Of a DNA stretch of 64,000 nt, positions 47,001 through 56,251 are shown piece after piece. The notes under the pieces are model-generated. The model was not told where the DNA came from. It ran no database searches and saw only the letters and a program-made list of their open reading frames with translations. The DNA lies in assembly GCA_037903355.1 (NCBI GenBank), contig JBAJFE010000001.1, positions 1,054,001 through 1,118,000 of the forward strand. The letters are read 5' to 3'. The first letter of the stretch is position 1. The number at the start of each line of letters is the position of its first letter. Origin of the DNA: Trichuris trichiura. Taxonomy: Eukaryota; Nematoda; Enoplea; Trichinellida; Trichuridae. The translations under genes and the position numbers were made by a program.

Positions 47001-48937
47001 GTTCGCTTTGCTAGCTGCATTGCTAGTAAGCTGTTGCTATTAGTTGTTCAGTTTGTCTACTAGCCTTGAGCATAGCCAACTGATGTTCTTCTGAACAACG
47101 GTGGTAAGCAAAAGAAGAAGCATTTATGTTTGTATATACCACAGGAAGTCCAACTGTCGCAGAAACTGGACAGAGGCGCGTGAGGCGCCTTGCAGAAGAG
47201 TTTGGTGTTGGGATTAGCTATTAATCTGATGATGAATCACACATGACGTGAGCAAACAGAAGAAAATGCAGGTGAAATTCTTTGCTGAAAGTAATGAAGG
47301 AAGCAACCCAAAAATAGAAAAACACTGCAAAGTGCCAGAACCGACAATCTTGATAGTGTGTTGACAGTGGATCGGTAAGCGTCTAAATGAGTATATTCTC
47401 CTCAACGGAGTGACTGCTGTGAAGCAAACAAAGCGTTACCAAAAGGAACCGAAAAGTAGGGTGAGTTGCGAGTATTCAGCTGGTTGGCTAGAAATTTAGG
47501 AAGAGACGGGATTGCCTGAACATTTAAACATTATGGCGAAAAAGCAACTGCTGGTCATGAAATTGCAGGAAAATGGAAGAACTTGATAAGCCATCGCTGA
47601 TGAAACATAGCGCCAGAATAAGTGCATAGTGCTGTCGAAACATCGTTATTCTGGCGTTATTGCTCCGGAAGAAAGCTGAATATATCTGACGGAACAGGCC
47701 GTTCGGGAATTAAGAAAGCCAAGTATAGAATAACTGCGCTTACGTCTTCGCTGTTTTGAAGGGCTGGATTACTCACCAGTCCGTTAATAAGCTAACAAGA
47801 TTGTACGGATCAGAATGGACACTGTCTTTGACTAGTTTCAGAGATCTGCAAGAAGTCAGCCTTCAGTCTGTCAATAAGCTAGATTAAGGGCATATGGAAG
47901 TAGCCCTAACATCGATAGTGAAGTCCTGATTGGTTATTCAAGGACCAATGATGTAATTGAAAACAAAAGACTTTTTAACGGTGTTCTGGAATTTCATCTG
48001 TGTATCTATTACGGAAACATTACAAACAGTTTATTTGCTCTTATTCTTGAACGGATTGCTCGAAGCTTTCAGAGTTCCACATACTCCATTATCAACGATC
48101 ACGATTTGCTGTCGTTGAAAACGACGCGTGTGGGACTCTGATAGCTTCTAAGAATCTTTTCAAGAGTAAATGCAAATAAATGATTTGTAATGTTGCCGTA
48201 ATAAAAACATAGATGAAATAGACCAATGGTAAAATAGCCGACATGGTTTTGAAAGAAAGTGATTGTGATCATAGTGATCACGGTGACATAAATAACAGCG
48301 CAAAAAATGAGCCTGCAGCTGGCATGATGAAAGTGTATAACGTGCTTATCGAAGCATTGAACGAGCACATTCGTCGCACAACAAAACGTCATGAGAGTCT
48401 GTAAAATCAAATGAAAACTCTTACGAAAAGCATAGTTACCAGGCAAATGGTTCTGTGTGAACTAGAGCGCAGAATGCATCCTTACCGCTAGCGAACCCAC
48501 TTGTAATTAATAAAACTGCTGAATTGCTAATGAATAGCGCAAAGTAGCCTACATATCATGAGTGTAAGGTTTGTAGTTTTCAGACTTGAGTTTAATACGA
48601 ACGTATCGCACTGCATTAATATTTCGGCTTACACTATCCGTCCTGTATGTCTATTCTAAAATCCTGAAAAACCTGAAATCTGTAACATTTCTACTCCAGA
48701 GCATTCCGGGTAACGGATTTCTGACTGTATTAATATGAACTGAAATCCTTAACCAACCTCGATACTGTTGAACTTTCATGTCGAAGGTGTCGAAGAAGCG
48801 TGACTGTCCTCTAACAGTCACATCAGTTTTATAGCGCCATCTTCTGAAATCCTTTCTTGAGATAATTTGAACAATGTCTGAGTTGTTTTCACGAGCAACA
48901 ATCCCCGTGATAACCGCTGTATTTGGATAAGCGTTCC
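35076..48937 (-). CDS. Mesh/SUSD2-like transmembrane protein (VWD, sushi, TM), 5' end not found
   Basis: Exons by splice sites and phase: 48758-48937, 46435-46586, 46209-46386, about 45861-46154, 45625-45804 and probably 35076-35293. The first reads [19 protein letters not shown]. The next two form a VWD domain ([24 protein letters not shown], then [14 protein letters not shown]). The fourth has [17 protein letters not shown] and [14 protein letters not shown]. The fifth is a sushi module starting [12 protein letters not shown] with four Cys and the W near its end, closed by a strong donor (GTGAGT). The last begins in the matching phase and encodes one membrane helix ([17 protein letters not shown]) and a basic tail ending in TAA/TGA-type stop at 35076. 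VWD, sushi, then TM is the order in Mesh and SUSD2, which act at cell junctions. AMOP and NIDO exons should lie beyond 48.94 kb and were not found. The 10-kb and 2.2-kb introns are full of transposons. Linking the last exon is inference. Confidence 0.7.
35605..35655. repeat. Perfect 20-bp inverted repeat, 11-base loop
   Basis: TAGATTATGATGTTGTATAG at 35605-35624 is mirrored exactly at 35636-35655. It lies in the last intron of the Mesh-like gene, 0.3 kb before the last exon. Confidence 0.8.
35879..36082. mobile_element. Short hAT-type MITE (204 bp)
   Basis: Left end CATAGTTTCTCAACC and right end GTTGAGAAACACTG are inverted. Flanks ACCTATAG and ATCTATAG agree at 7 of 8 positions. Inside are repeats of the word GGGCCCCCCTAGGCTTTGTC in varied form. 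Confidence 0.75.
36215..36521. repeat. Short copy of the GGCGGCAACTT MITE family
   Basis: Inverted ends GGGAGTCTCC...GAGGCGGCAACTTCAAA and TTTGAAGTTGCCGCCTC...GGGAGATTCCC enclose TTAGGCTTAGGC and GGACAGGTTGGCCGG words shared with 32988-34215. The flanking 8-mers differ (ATAATTTC, GAAAAGAG). Confidence 0.65.
36925..37242. mobile_element. Tigger-like MITE with TA target site (318 bp)
   Basis: CAGTAAAACCCCGGTAAGTT at the left and AACTTTGGGGATTTTACTG at the right, each flanked by TA. The word GTTGACCAC / GTGGTCAAC repeats inside both halves. Non-coding. Confidence 0.8.
37409..37577. repeat. Second Tigger-like MITE, shorter
   Basis: CAGTAGAACCTCCGAATTTG at 37409 after TA, with GGTGGTCAACTTATGGAGG at the other end (about 37550-37570). 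Related to 36925-37242; the exact right end is unclear. Confidence 0.55.
37620..38215 (+). pseudogene. Penelope GIY-YIG relic
   Basis: Broken frames read [17 protein letters not shown], then [16 protein letters not shown] (Cys linker and GIY-YIG core), [14 protein letters not shown] and [17 protein letters not shown]. The order and motifs match the copies at 15.5-18.2 kb and 41.5-42.3 kb. RT is absent and several stops are present. A ribozyme-like GAAGACGG...GTTCCGAAAGC follows at 38180-38210. Confidence 0.7.
38526..38781. mobile_element. MITE (256 bp) with 8-bp target duplication GTTCTTTT
   Basis: Ends GGGTGTTGACAACATTCTTC and its mirror GAAGAATGTTGTCAAGAGCC; GTTCTTTT on both sides (38518-38525 and 38782-38789). 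Inside are GGCGGCAACTTCAAAGGAGG and CTAGCCTAAGCC words, placing it in the family of 32988-34215. Confidence 0.85.
38826..40505 (+). mobile_element. Gypsy pol fragment bracketed by Penelope-type inverted arms
   Basis: ATAATGAAGAAGTTTATTAC...CCCGTTT (38838-38871) is mirrored by AAACGGG...GTAATAAACTTCTTCATTAT (40450-40484), continuing right into the GGTCCCGTACC word found in other Penelope hairpins. Between the arms is the 3' part of a Gypsy pol, with no LTR. Its left end is mid-RNase H and its right end is a few bases after the pol stop. Confidence 0.7.
38880..40446 (+). pseudogene. Gypsy pol 3' part: RNase H and integrase, one frameshift
   Basis: RNase H ([39 protein letters not shown]) is open to 39128, then a one-base shift leads to the rest ([20 protein letters not shown]). 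Integrase follows with the H2C2 module ([31 protein letters not shown]), the DDE core ([52 protein letters not shown]) and a C-terminal chromodomain-less tail ending RVKPALYT. The three acidic residues appear present. Only the RNase H shift and the missing 5' half break it, so this is the best-kept Gypsy coding piece in the window. Confidence 0.88.
40540..40820. repeat. Penelope-type terminal hairpin with a tandem core
   Basis: CATAGTAGATCTTCAGATTC at 40550 is mirrored by GAATCTGAAGATCTACTATG at 40799-40818. The left arm has ACCAACGGATGGATGATCAA followed by a second, shorter copy of the same words (40645-40665). No ribozyme-like core is seen at its centre. Confidence 0.65.
41216..42295 (+). 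pseudogene. Penelope RT end and GIY-YIG endonuclease, nearly open
   Basis: A first frame (41216-41422) has the RT tail, [20 protein letters not shown] then [10 protein letters not shown]. After one stop a 272-codon frame (41477-42295) carries an Asn-rich linker ([19 protein letters not shown]), [13 protein letters not shown], then the endonuclease: [20 protein letters not shown] with the G-[IV]-Y...Y-V-G core, followed by [10 protein letters not shown] and [20 protein letters not shown]. The endonuclease part looks intact. RT motifs A to C are missing upstream. Penelope GIY-YIG nicks target DNA for priming. Confidence 0.82.
42371..42400 (+). ncRNA. Hammerhead-like core after Penelope coding region (candidate)
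   Basis: CTGACGG, CGGAAC, six-base loop, GTTCC, GAAAGC. The seventh core base pattern CTGACGG departs from CUGANGA, so this copy is probably weaker. Its place right after the coding region fits the known position in Penelope terminal repeats. Confidence 0.35.
42763..43794. mobile_element. Non-autonomous hAT-type element (1032 bp), TSD ATATAACA
   Basis: Left end CATAGGTTCTCAAACTTTTC and right end CACTTTGAGAACATATG are inverted, and ATATAACA flanks both sides exactly (42755-42762, 43795-43802). TCGCCCCC words lie near both ends. Inside, 43515-43640 holds two arms of the GCCGCC..CACTTCT MITE family. No transposase frame. Confidence 0.85.
44460..45070 (+). pseudogene. Tigger/pogo transposase C-terminal relic
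   Basis: Broken frames read [20 protein letters not shown] (typical of the end of the DDE core in pogo-type transposases), [18 protein letters not shown], an acidic tract and [20 protein letters not shown] to ITYKK. Several stops. Orientation plus. Part of a longer-dead Tigger copy; no terminal repeats seen. Confidence 0.5.
47140..47900 (+). pseudogene. Tigger/CENP-B-like transposase relic (N-terminal part), weak
   Basis: Broken frames give [38 protein letters not shown] and [10 protein letters not shown]...GLPEHLN, similar in order to the DNA-binding part of CENP-B/Tigger proteins (the S-x-GWL block). Many stops. It sits in an intron of the Mesh-like gene. The similarity is loose. Confidence 0.35.
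47990..48225. repeat. Penelope-type terminal hairpin, diverged
   Basis: CATCTGTGTATCTATTACGG, ACATTACAAACAGTTTATTTGC and CGAAGCTTTCAGAGTTCCAC are mirrored by GTGGGACTCTGATAGCTTC, GCAAATAAATGATTTGTAATG and CCGTAATAAAAACATAGATG. The arms have drifted apart more than in the other hairpins. Confidence 0.55.
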
Positions 48938-49560
48938 CTTAAAAAGAGTAAACTGCAAGCTATGAAATGGATTAACGATAGTAGCGAAAGGAAACTAACT
49001 CTATCCAATACAATACAATTCAGAGCAAGCAAAATAAACTGATTCTGTGATTACAGTGAAGTCTCAATTATACAAACAGTACGTGCCAAGAGATAACTCA
49101 TATAACGAGAGATTCACGTAATCATGAGATTGTTTACTTATTGATTCACTACTGTTTTTTCAGAGATAGTGACGGCCAAAACTATTTATTCTTTGTATAT
49201 TCAAAGCATCATGCTTTGAAGAGAAGTCGATTTACATACGTATCTTAATTTCCTTTGCTTAAAGTGATCTTGTGGTCAACTTAGGATCTCAGAACCAGAA
49301 CCTTCATATCAGAGAAGCTACCATATGAGGCCCGTCGCAAATAAGTGGCACTAATACTGCTATTCGTTTCCCATTGTGTTGTGCCTAGCTTTTTTGAAGA
49401 AGAACTAACTACAGCCACAGTATCGTTTACAGGGTGATCCAATTGTGAAGAATCCATTTCAGCATAACATTAGGTGCCATCAGCCAGTGGAACCTGACGA
49501 TTAGAGCAGTTCTGACTGAATCATTGGTAATCAGCCCAGTGGGAATAGGAAATCCTAGCC

Positions 49561-51662
49561 CAGTGCTTCTCACAGTGGGACAGGTGCCCCACCTGGGCTG
49601 TCGTATGGAGGTGCATCGGAAGGTAAGGTCCAATGGTCAGGTATTGTGCGTACTGGTTAAGATAACATCGCATGCTACGCGTGATGCCGGCTACCCCCCA
49701 GTCCACCACAAGAACCAATCACCGCTCGTGAAAATGACCATCTAGAACACGCGACAGAAGGGATCACATGTTTGTCACCGTGACCTTCCCGGCGTAGGGT
49801 TGACTAAGGGAAGCTTTCTGCTGAGAAGCATTGAGCGCGGAGCACATGATTCACATCAGAGAACAGTTGCCCGAGTTATCAGAATGCGCCATAGTTTTTC
49901 CGATGTATTTGCACCTACTTTACGATTCAACCAGCGATTAGCACGTGTTGGCGTAGCAATGACTCTGCTTTACAATTTTGTCAACGATTATCATCTCTTG
50001 CCCCATCTCTGTGAAAATTCGGCTCTCTTTTTCTTCCCTTTCTTTCTTTGCGTCTATTGTCCACGCAGCTACAATGCAAGCATACGCGTTAGCGACAGGG
50101 AATTGCCTGTGCTGCTCACGCATACCGTTCAGAGACGAATTAATCCAATGCCTAAGGACACTGAAGAAACGCTCTGTTACATGCCTAGAGAGAAGGAATT
50201 GCCGTTGCAATTGGATGAATCCACATTGCCTGGAAATGAATATCTCTTATTGGCCTTTGTCCGGTTTATAAAAAAAAAGAATTGTTTGTAGAAGAATTAC
50301 TGCTTTCTAAAGAATTGAGTACAGATAGAAGAGATGAGTCTATTTTTCAAGTAGTGGAAGAATTCCTTATGGAAAAAGCAATCCCTCTTCAGAACATAAT
50401 AGCCGTGGTAACAGATGGAGCGCCAGCTATGGTCAGCTCTCAGTGGGAATTTATATCGTATCTAAAAATCGTGGTTCCCAACGTGCTGTGCATCCATTGT
50501 GTGTTGCATCGGCAGCATCTCGTAGCCAGTCGTTTAAGCCCACTTTTGAATGAATCTTTCCGGTATGCCATCAACGCGGTAAACAAAATCAAAAGTAATC
50601 CACTCAGTGACAGACGTTTTCGACGAGTATGTAATGAAAATAATGAGGACTTCAATCGTATACTTCTGCACACAGAAATGAGGTGGCTATCAAAAGGTGT
50701 CTGCCTGTCGAGGGTTTCGTCCTGTACGAATTCGTTCTTCAATTTTTTGAGCAGGATGACGCTTCGCTGAGCGAAAACTTGCCATATAGGAAGGCGGACA
50801 TCGCGTACTTACTTAGTAGACTTGTATTTTAAATTTAATGAAATGAACAAGCAGCTCCAGGCGAACGACCTGAACTTGATTAAGATAAAATCCGTTATCT
50901 CTGCGTTCATGTCAAAGCTGCTTTCCTTCAAGCGCAACTTTGCAAGGAGTGAGTTGTCCCAGTTTCAAAGTCTCACCCAAATGGGAAACGAAGGTGGGAT
51001 CTCTGAAGCGGATGTGGAATTGTACTGTGGGCATCTCGAGTCGCTGCACGACGATTTCACACGCCGTTTTCATGACGTTCTGGCAATGTAGATCCCAGGC
51101 CAGGTGATCAATCCGGTAACAAATGTAGACGACGAAGAGACCTCGCTGCGAGAAGAGCTGTTGGAGTTGCAGTCGAACGTGGAGCTGAAGGTCAGGTTGT
51201 CACAGGACTATCAGCAGTTTTGGCTGCAGAAAAAAATCCCGGAGTTGTACTCTGGCGTATGAGATGTGGTAAAAAAATTCCTGATTTGTCTTCCCTCATC
51301 GAGTCTAGTGAAGCGCGCATTTAGTATCGTTACTGATCTAGTGACGAAGAAACGTAGTCAGCTGCAAATAGTCAGACGCGGCTATCTGCGTCTGAGAGCT
51401 ACCTCGATCGAGCCCAACATCGACAGGCTAGTTCGACTGCATCTGGGCGAGCCAAGCAGCTCTCGTTGACTTCTCGAAAAACAATTTGCATAAATAAATC
51501 TGTACAACTGTAGTTGACCTTTTAGCGTCGCAACCATTTCAGCCAATCAGTGTGTTGAAATTGGCCAATCAATGCGCTCGAAGTTGGCCAATCAGAATAG
51601 AGAGCGGACACACGGGAACGTTCTCAGAGCGGCCCAAACAGCCTTTCGCTTGAGAAACGCTG
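49561..51662 (+). mobile_element. hAT deletion derivative, copy 2
   Basis: CAGTGCTTCTCA at the left and TTGAGAAACGCTG at the right. The first 600 bases and last 450 match copy 1 (30179-31664). Flanking 8-mers TCCTAGCC and CCCCTAAA differ. Confidence 0.7.
50160..51469 (+). pseudogene. hAT transposase core and C-terminus, BED finger deleted
   Basis: Frames in order read LPLQLDESTLPGNEYLLLAF (first catalytic region), a shift near 50280, AVVTDGAPAMVSSQWEF (second Asp), HCVLHRQHLVASRL, RILLHTEMRWLSKGVCLSR, another shift near 50730, MNKQLQANDLNLIKIK, and the C-terminal AFSIVTDLVTKKRS block to 51469. The BED finger that copy 1 keeps is missing. At least three shifts or stops. Together the two copies show the parent gene was of the same type as the one at 24.8 kb but a different subfamily. 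Confidence 0.78.
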
Positions 51663-52948
51663 CCCCTAAAATATGATCCCACTCCTCTTACCGGACAAAA
51701 CGCACTGTAAGAGAATTCAGGATAAGAATACCGCGGATAAAGGGGGCCAACTCAAAATGTCAACTGCTTGGGATTTTCACATTCGATATTTTAACCATTC
51801 GACGTTTTGGCTAATCAGTAGTATAGGCATTTCTTCGTTAACAAAGATTGGTAGGTCCGAAAAAATTGTTGGTAAAGCTAACACTTGTAAGTCAAGGAAG
51901 CGCTTGCCAATTTTTAACATGGAATGCTGCTTTAAGTGATCCTGATTTCCTGGAGACAGTCTGTCAAGCTTTGCTGGCAGGGGATGCAACGCGGGGAAAC
52001 ATGCGCAGCAATAATGCATAGTAAAAATAGCGACAGTGAATGACAGGAATACATTTTAAGTAAAAACGGCTTATGTACAGTGTATTTTCACGTTAAACTG
52101 TCTTTATTACGGATCTACTGTCCCGTTGATACGAACAATAAACGAAAACTTTCCTCCGGAGCTTTCAGGTCTGTCTAGACACCATCAAGTCTAGGTCTGT
52201 CTAGACACCATCTGTCTAGACAGACCCGAAAGCTCCGGAGGAAAGTTTTCGTTTATTGTTCGTATCAACGGGACAGTAGATCCATAATAAAGACAGTTGA
52301 ACATGAAAACACACAGTCCTGTACCAAAACATCACATCTCCAGTGTATTTTCACTGCTCTATGGAAGGCTGAAACTGCGGAGGGACGAGTGGCGGAGAGA
52401 GCTGCAAAATCTTATGGCTCTACCTGAGGAGCCAATTGTCCGACCTACATATCTGCTTCCATGAAGGATGATTACCGCATTTCTTCGGTTGCTGCATTTG
52501 AGGTTGAAGGCGACTCTCAGGAGACTGATTAACTGCCTCTGCCTTGACTTGCTTGCCACAAGAACAGAGATATATTTCGAGGAAGAGCGTAGGTATCACT
52601 GGTATAAGTCAGAACTGTGGTTATTTGCAGCCAGTGCTGTTTGTTCTTCTGTCAACAGCACGGAAGGACACTTGATAAATTCGCACAAGCGGACACTGGC
52701 TAATCGTCACACGGGATCAGAAAAAAATGGCACGGATTGTAAAAGCCAGCTATTGCTCCGTCGCACTTTCGTGAAAACAAAGAAAGGCTACGCAGTTCGT
52801 TCGTAAAGCGAAAATAGATACGAACTAAGCTCTTTCGTGAAAGCGAACATTGGTAAATCGGAAGATGCCCGTAACATTTTCGCTATTTCGACCATTCGAC
52901 GTTACGATTTTCAAGATTCTGACCCCAACGCAAGTTACTAGAAATTTG
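51663..52948. repeat. Duplicated segment, copy 2
   Basis: Matches 31665-32940 with few differences, including the hairpin at 52085-52340 (with one extra repeat of the central GTCTAGACACCATC unit). It continues after the MITE insertion at 53983-54034, which matches 32945-32987. Confidence 0.75.
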
Positions 52949-53974
52949 GGGTCTAGTATGTTGTCTCCCCACCGGAAGTTCAGGCGGCAACTTCAAAGCG
53001 TTATCTGCAGGTTTGCAGATAACGCTTTGAAGTTGCCGGCGGCGGCGTAATAAATGGTTGTTATCGGCGCAACGGACGGACGTTATCTTCAGGTTTAGTG
53101 AAAGGATGGAATTCAGCAGGTGCGCATGCATTGTAGTTACGGGAAACACAATGGGGCCTGCAGGTGTTCAAGCTGAGACGTCGTGTAGGAATTCGTGAAA
53201 AACATCGCAGGTCAACTTTCCGAGCTGAGGCGTGCCTTGGTAGACAGGGTAAATCTCATTCTGCGTTATGTCTGTCCCGGGATCTAGTGACAACTTGCCA
53301 TCGACAAGTGGAGGCACCGTAAAGAGGCACTGACGCCTTCTGCCTGATTAGGTACACCAGAGTGAACCCGTCGGATGCGCCTGCAGCGAAATCGACGCGT
53401 CGCCTTCGTCAGGGTGAGCGCCTGCGTTAGCAGTACGTATGCTTTTTCTCTTTTTGCGTTACTCATTGCTCGCTTGTTCAGTGATCGCTAAGTAACGTTA
53501 CTTTGCGCTATGCTTCTTGTCGTTTGCGCCACGGTCAAAACTGCAAAACCCAACAGCAGCAACGAACACGCGTCATGTCAAGGTTTAAGCTTAGGCTTAG
53601 GCTTAGGTTTAGGTTTGAAAATGTAGTTTCTTCGTACGGGAACGTATGTTTTCATAACGCAAAGGTTTTATTACGGAGTAGTTCCCGTTTAATGTGTTAA
53701 ATTGCTCCGTACGGAGGCTTAGGCTTAGGCTTAGGCTTAGGCTAAGGCAGGACAGGATGGCCGGCAGGGTTATAGGACGCACTTGGAAACAATTACCAGA
53801 ACGGCCAACTGTTTCCAGATGTGCAGCGTTCCTTCGCTGATACGCATCGCTCGCATGTGTACACAGTGAACAATAGCTTAGGTCACCCATTGTTCAGGTG
53901 ACGTAGTAATGATCACGTGACCGCCTTTGAAGTTGCCGCCTCAACTTCCGGCGCCCCCGTAGCATACAAGACCC
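52949..53974. mobile_element. MITE (1026 bp) with TSD GAAATTTG
   Basis: Starts GGGTCTAGTATGTTGTCTCC and ends AGCATACAAGACCC; GAAATTTG precedes (52941-52948) and follows (53975-53982). The same site in the duplicated copy 1 (about 32934) is empty and reads GAAATTTATG. A Penelope-type arm is nested at about 53612-53710. Confidence 0.88.
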
Positions 53975-54034
53975 GAAATTTGTGATTACGAATAGTCCGC
54001 CTACTTTCTTAGCGCTTTAATCAGTTGAAAAAAG

Positions 54035-55424
54035 GGGTCTACTATGTTGTCTGTCCACCGGAAGTTGCGGCGGCTAGTTCAAAGCGTAATCTGCCACTTT
54101 ACAGCGTAATAACATGTTAACAGCGGCACAACGGGAGGAACATTGTCGTCAGGTGTAGTGAACACGTGCTGAGTTGTTGGCGCGCCAGCACAATGGAGCA
54201 TCAGTGGCACATTCAGTGACCCGTTTATCGATCTAACGGATTAACGCCGAAGAATTCTGCTAGACGGCAAGGTAATAGGCACATGCAGTGACCCGGTTGT
54301 TGGTGTAACGGATTAGCGCCGAAGAATTTTGCTACACTGCAATGTAACAGCGTTTGTAAATGCCACTGATGCATTTAGTGACCTGTAGGAAAGAGCGATG
54401 GTGAGGGAATTAAGCAGCTGCGCGTGCATTGAAGCCATGGGAAACAGAATGGGGCGTGCAGGTGTTCAAGCTGAGACCTCGTCTAGCAATTCGTGAAAAA
54501 CATCGGAGGTCAACTGTCCGAGCTGCGGCGTGCCTTGGCAGACTGGGTAAATCTCATTCTGCGTAAAGTCTGTACCGGGATCTAATGGCAACTTCCCATC
54601 GACAAGTGAAGGCAGCGTAAAGGTGGCACGAAGAAGGCGCAACATTCGGAGGGGCATCGACTGGCTGCAGGAGATAGTGCCAGACGAAAAGGCGGCTGTG
54701 CTCTCCCTACGCGGCAAGGGACTGGTTATCGGTGTAACGGACTGCTGCACAGCGAGAGGCTCCTCCTTCGGCTGCACCCACCCTGACAGGACGAGCCGCC
54801 AGCGCCACAGCCGTTGCCACAGTCAGCGGTATGTCGAGCGTTAACGTGTACTTCCTCTGACGCCTTCTGCCTGATTAGGTACACCCCAGTGAACCCGTCT
54901 AATGCGCCTATAGCGAAATCGACGCGCAGCCTTCGTCAGGGTGAGCGCCTGCGTTAGCAGTACGTATGCATTTTCTCTTTTTGCGTTACTCATTGCTCGC
55001 TTGTTCAGTGATCGCTAAATAACCTTACTTTGCGCTATGCTTCTTGTCGTTTGCGCCACGGTCAAAACTGCAAAACCCAACAGCAGCAACGAACACGCGT
55101 TATGATAACGTTTAGGCTTAGGCTAGGGCAGAGCACGATGGCCGGCGTCGTTACAGCTCGCACTTGGAAACAATTGCCTGAACGGGCAACTGTTTCCAGG
55201 TGTACAGCTTTCTTTCGCCAATACGCATCGCGCATGATCGCTAAATAACGTTACTTTGCGCTATGCTTCTTGTCGTTTGCGCCACGGTCAAAACTGCGTA
55301 ACTCAACAGCAGCAACGAACACGCGTCATGTTAAGGTTTAGGCTTAGGCTAGGGCAAAGCACGATGGCCGGCACAGGTATGGCTCGCACTTGGAAACAAT
55401 TGCTCGCACTTGGAAACAATTTGA
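54035..55424. mobile_element. MITE copy at the same site as 32988, right end lost
   Basis: The left boundary with GAAAAAAG then GGGTCTACTATG is identical to 32988, so it is the duplicate of that insertion. The text TTATGTTAAGGTTTAGGC and the ACACGCGT...CGCACTTGGAAACAATT unit is repeated two to three times near 55080-55424, and the right inverted end is absent. The minus-strand frame (54466-54680) is open. Confidence 0.75.
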
Positions 55425-55429
55425 CACAA

Positions 55430-56250
55430 TAGGGGATGCTTTTTAAACAGGTATGTAGCTTTTTATGTTCAAGATGTATTAGTCTACGATGTACCTGTTC
55501 ATTCCGCTAAGCTTCTCTTACGGGAAGACTGCTTCGCTAAAGAAAAAGCTACCCGTCCAGACAACTTTCTAGCCATTGATAGTTAAACGACTGACAGAAC
55601 AAAAACTAACACCCATTTTATCATTGCCATCGAGCATTTCCGTAAACTAAATTTTGGGATTAAGACCTATATACCCTATTTAGCTATAAGAGAAGCCATT
55701 TAGCTATTTGAACAAGCAGGTTCCTTTTATGTCACATTTTTTTTCGATCTATTAATATAACTTTTTCATAGGAAAATATGAAGATAATGGCAAGATATGT
55801 ACTGCGCTCATTACCAACCATTATTTTCGTGAGCTTAGACAACTGTCAGAAGCAACGATCATGGGAATGTCTGAGAACTGGTCGGTTAACTTTCAAGCAG
55901 GCTATCTGTGACGAAGGCAAATACTAAAGCTTGCTGACCACTCGCGATCTAGGTTAAGTTCCCACACTGCTATACCTCAAACGCATAAGAAACCATTCCG
56001 CTGCGTAATGCATTAACATTGAGCAGATATTTTAAGTGATACTCATTGGCAAAATGCCAGTGCACAAATAAAGCTAGGGCACATGGAGCAACCTGAGAGC
56101 ACCGAAAGACACATGTCAATGAGGTCAAGTCTACGGGCTACACACTTTTTGAACAGAAATAGCAGGTAGCCCGTAACAAGTCATCGGCTAAAGAAAAACT
56201 CGGTGCGATTATAACATGCAATTTGTTAATGTCATTAATACTGCAAGTGC
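55430..56250. other. Intergenic, nothing recognised
   Basis: No coding region, terminal repeat or RNA gene recognised. It is the 3' flank of the Argonaute gene, whose polyadenylation region should be here. Confidence 0.4.
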
Positions 56251-56251
56251 G

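Noticed and set aside
48099..48446. Hydrophobic 115-codon minus frame as a membrane protein
   Set aside because: It overlaps the Penelope-type hairpin at 47990-48225 and lacks splice or start support.
49053..49340. Tigger-like terminal repeat starting CAGTGAAGTCTCAATTATAC
   Set aside because: The left end resembles a Tigger end after TA, but no inverted partner was found.
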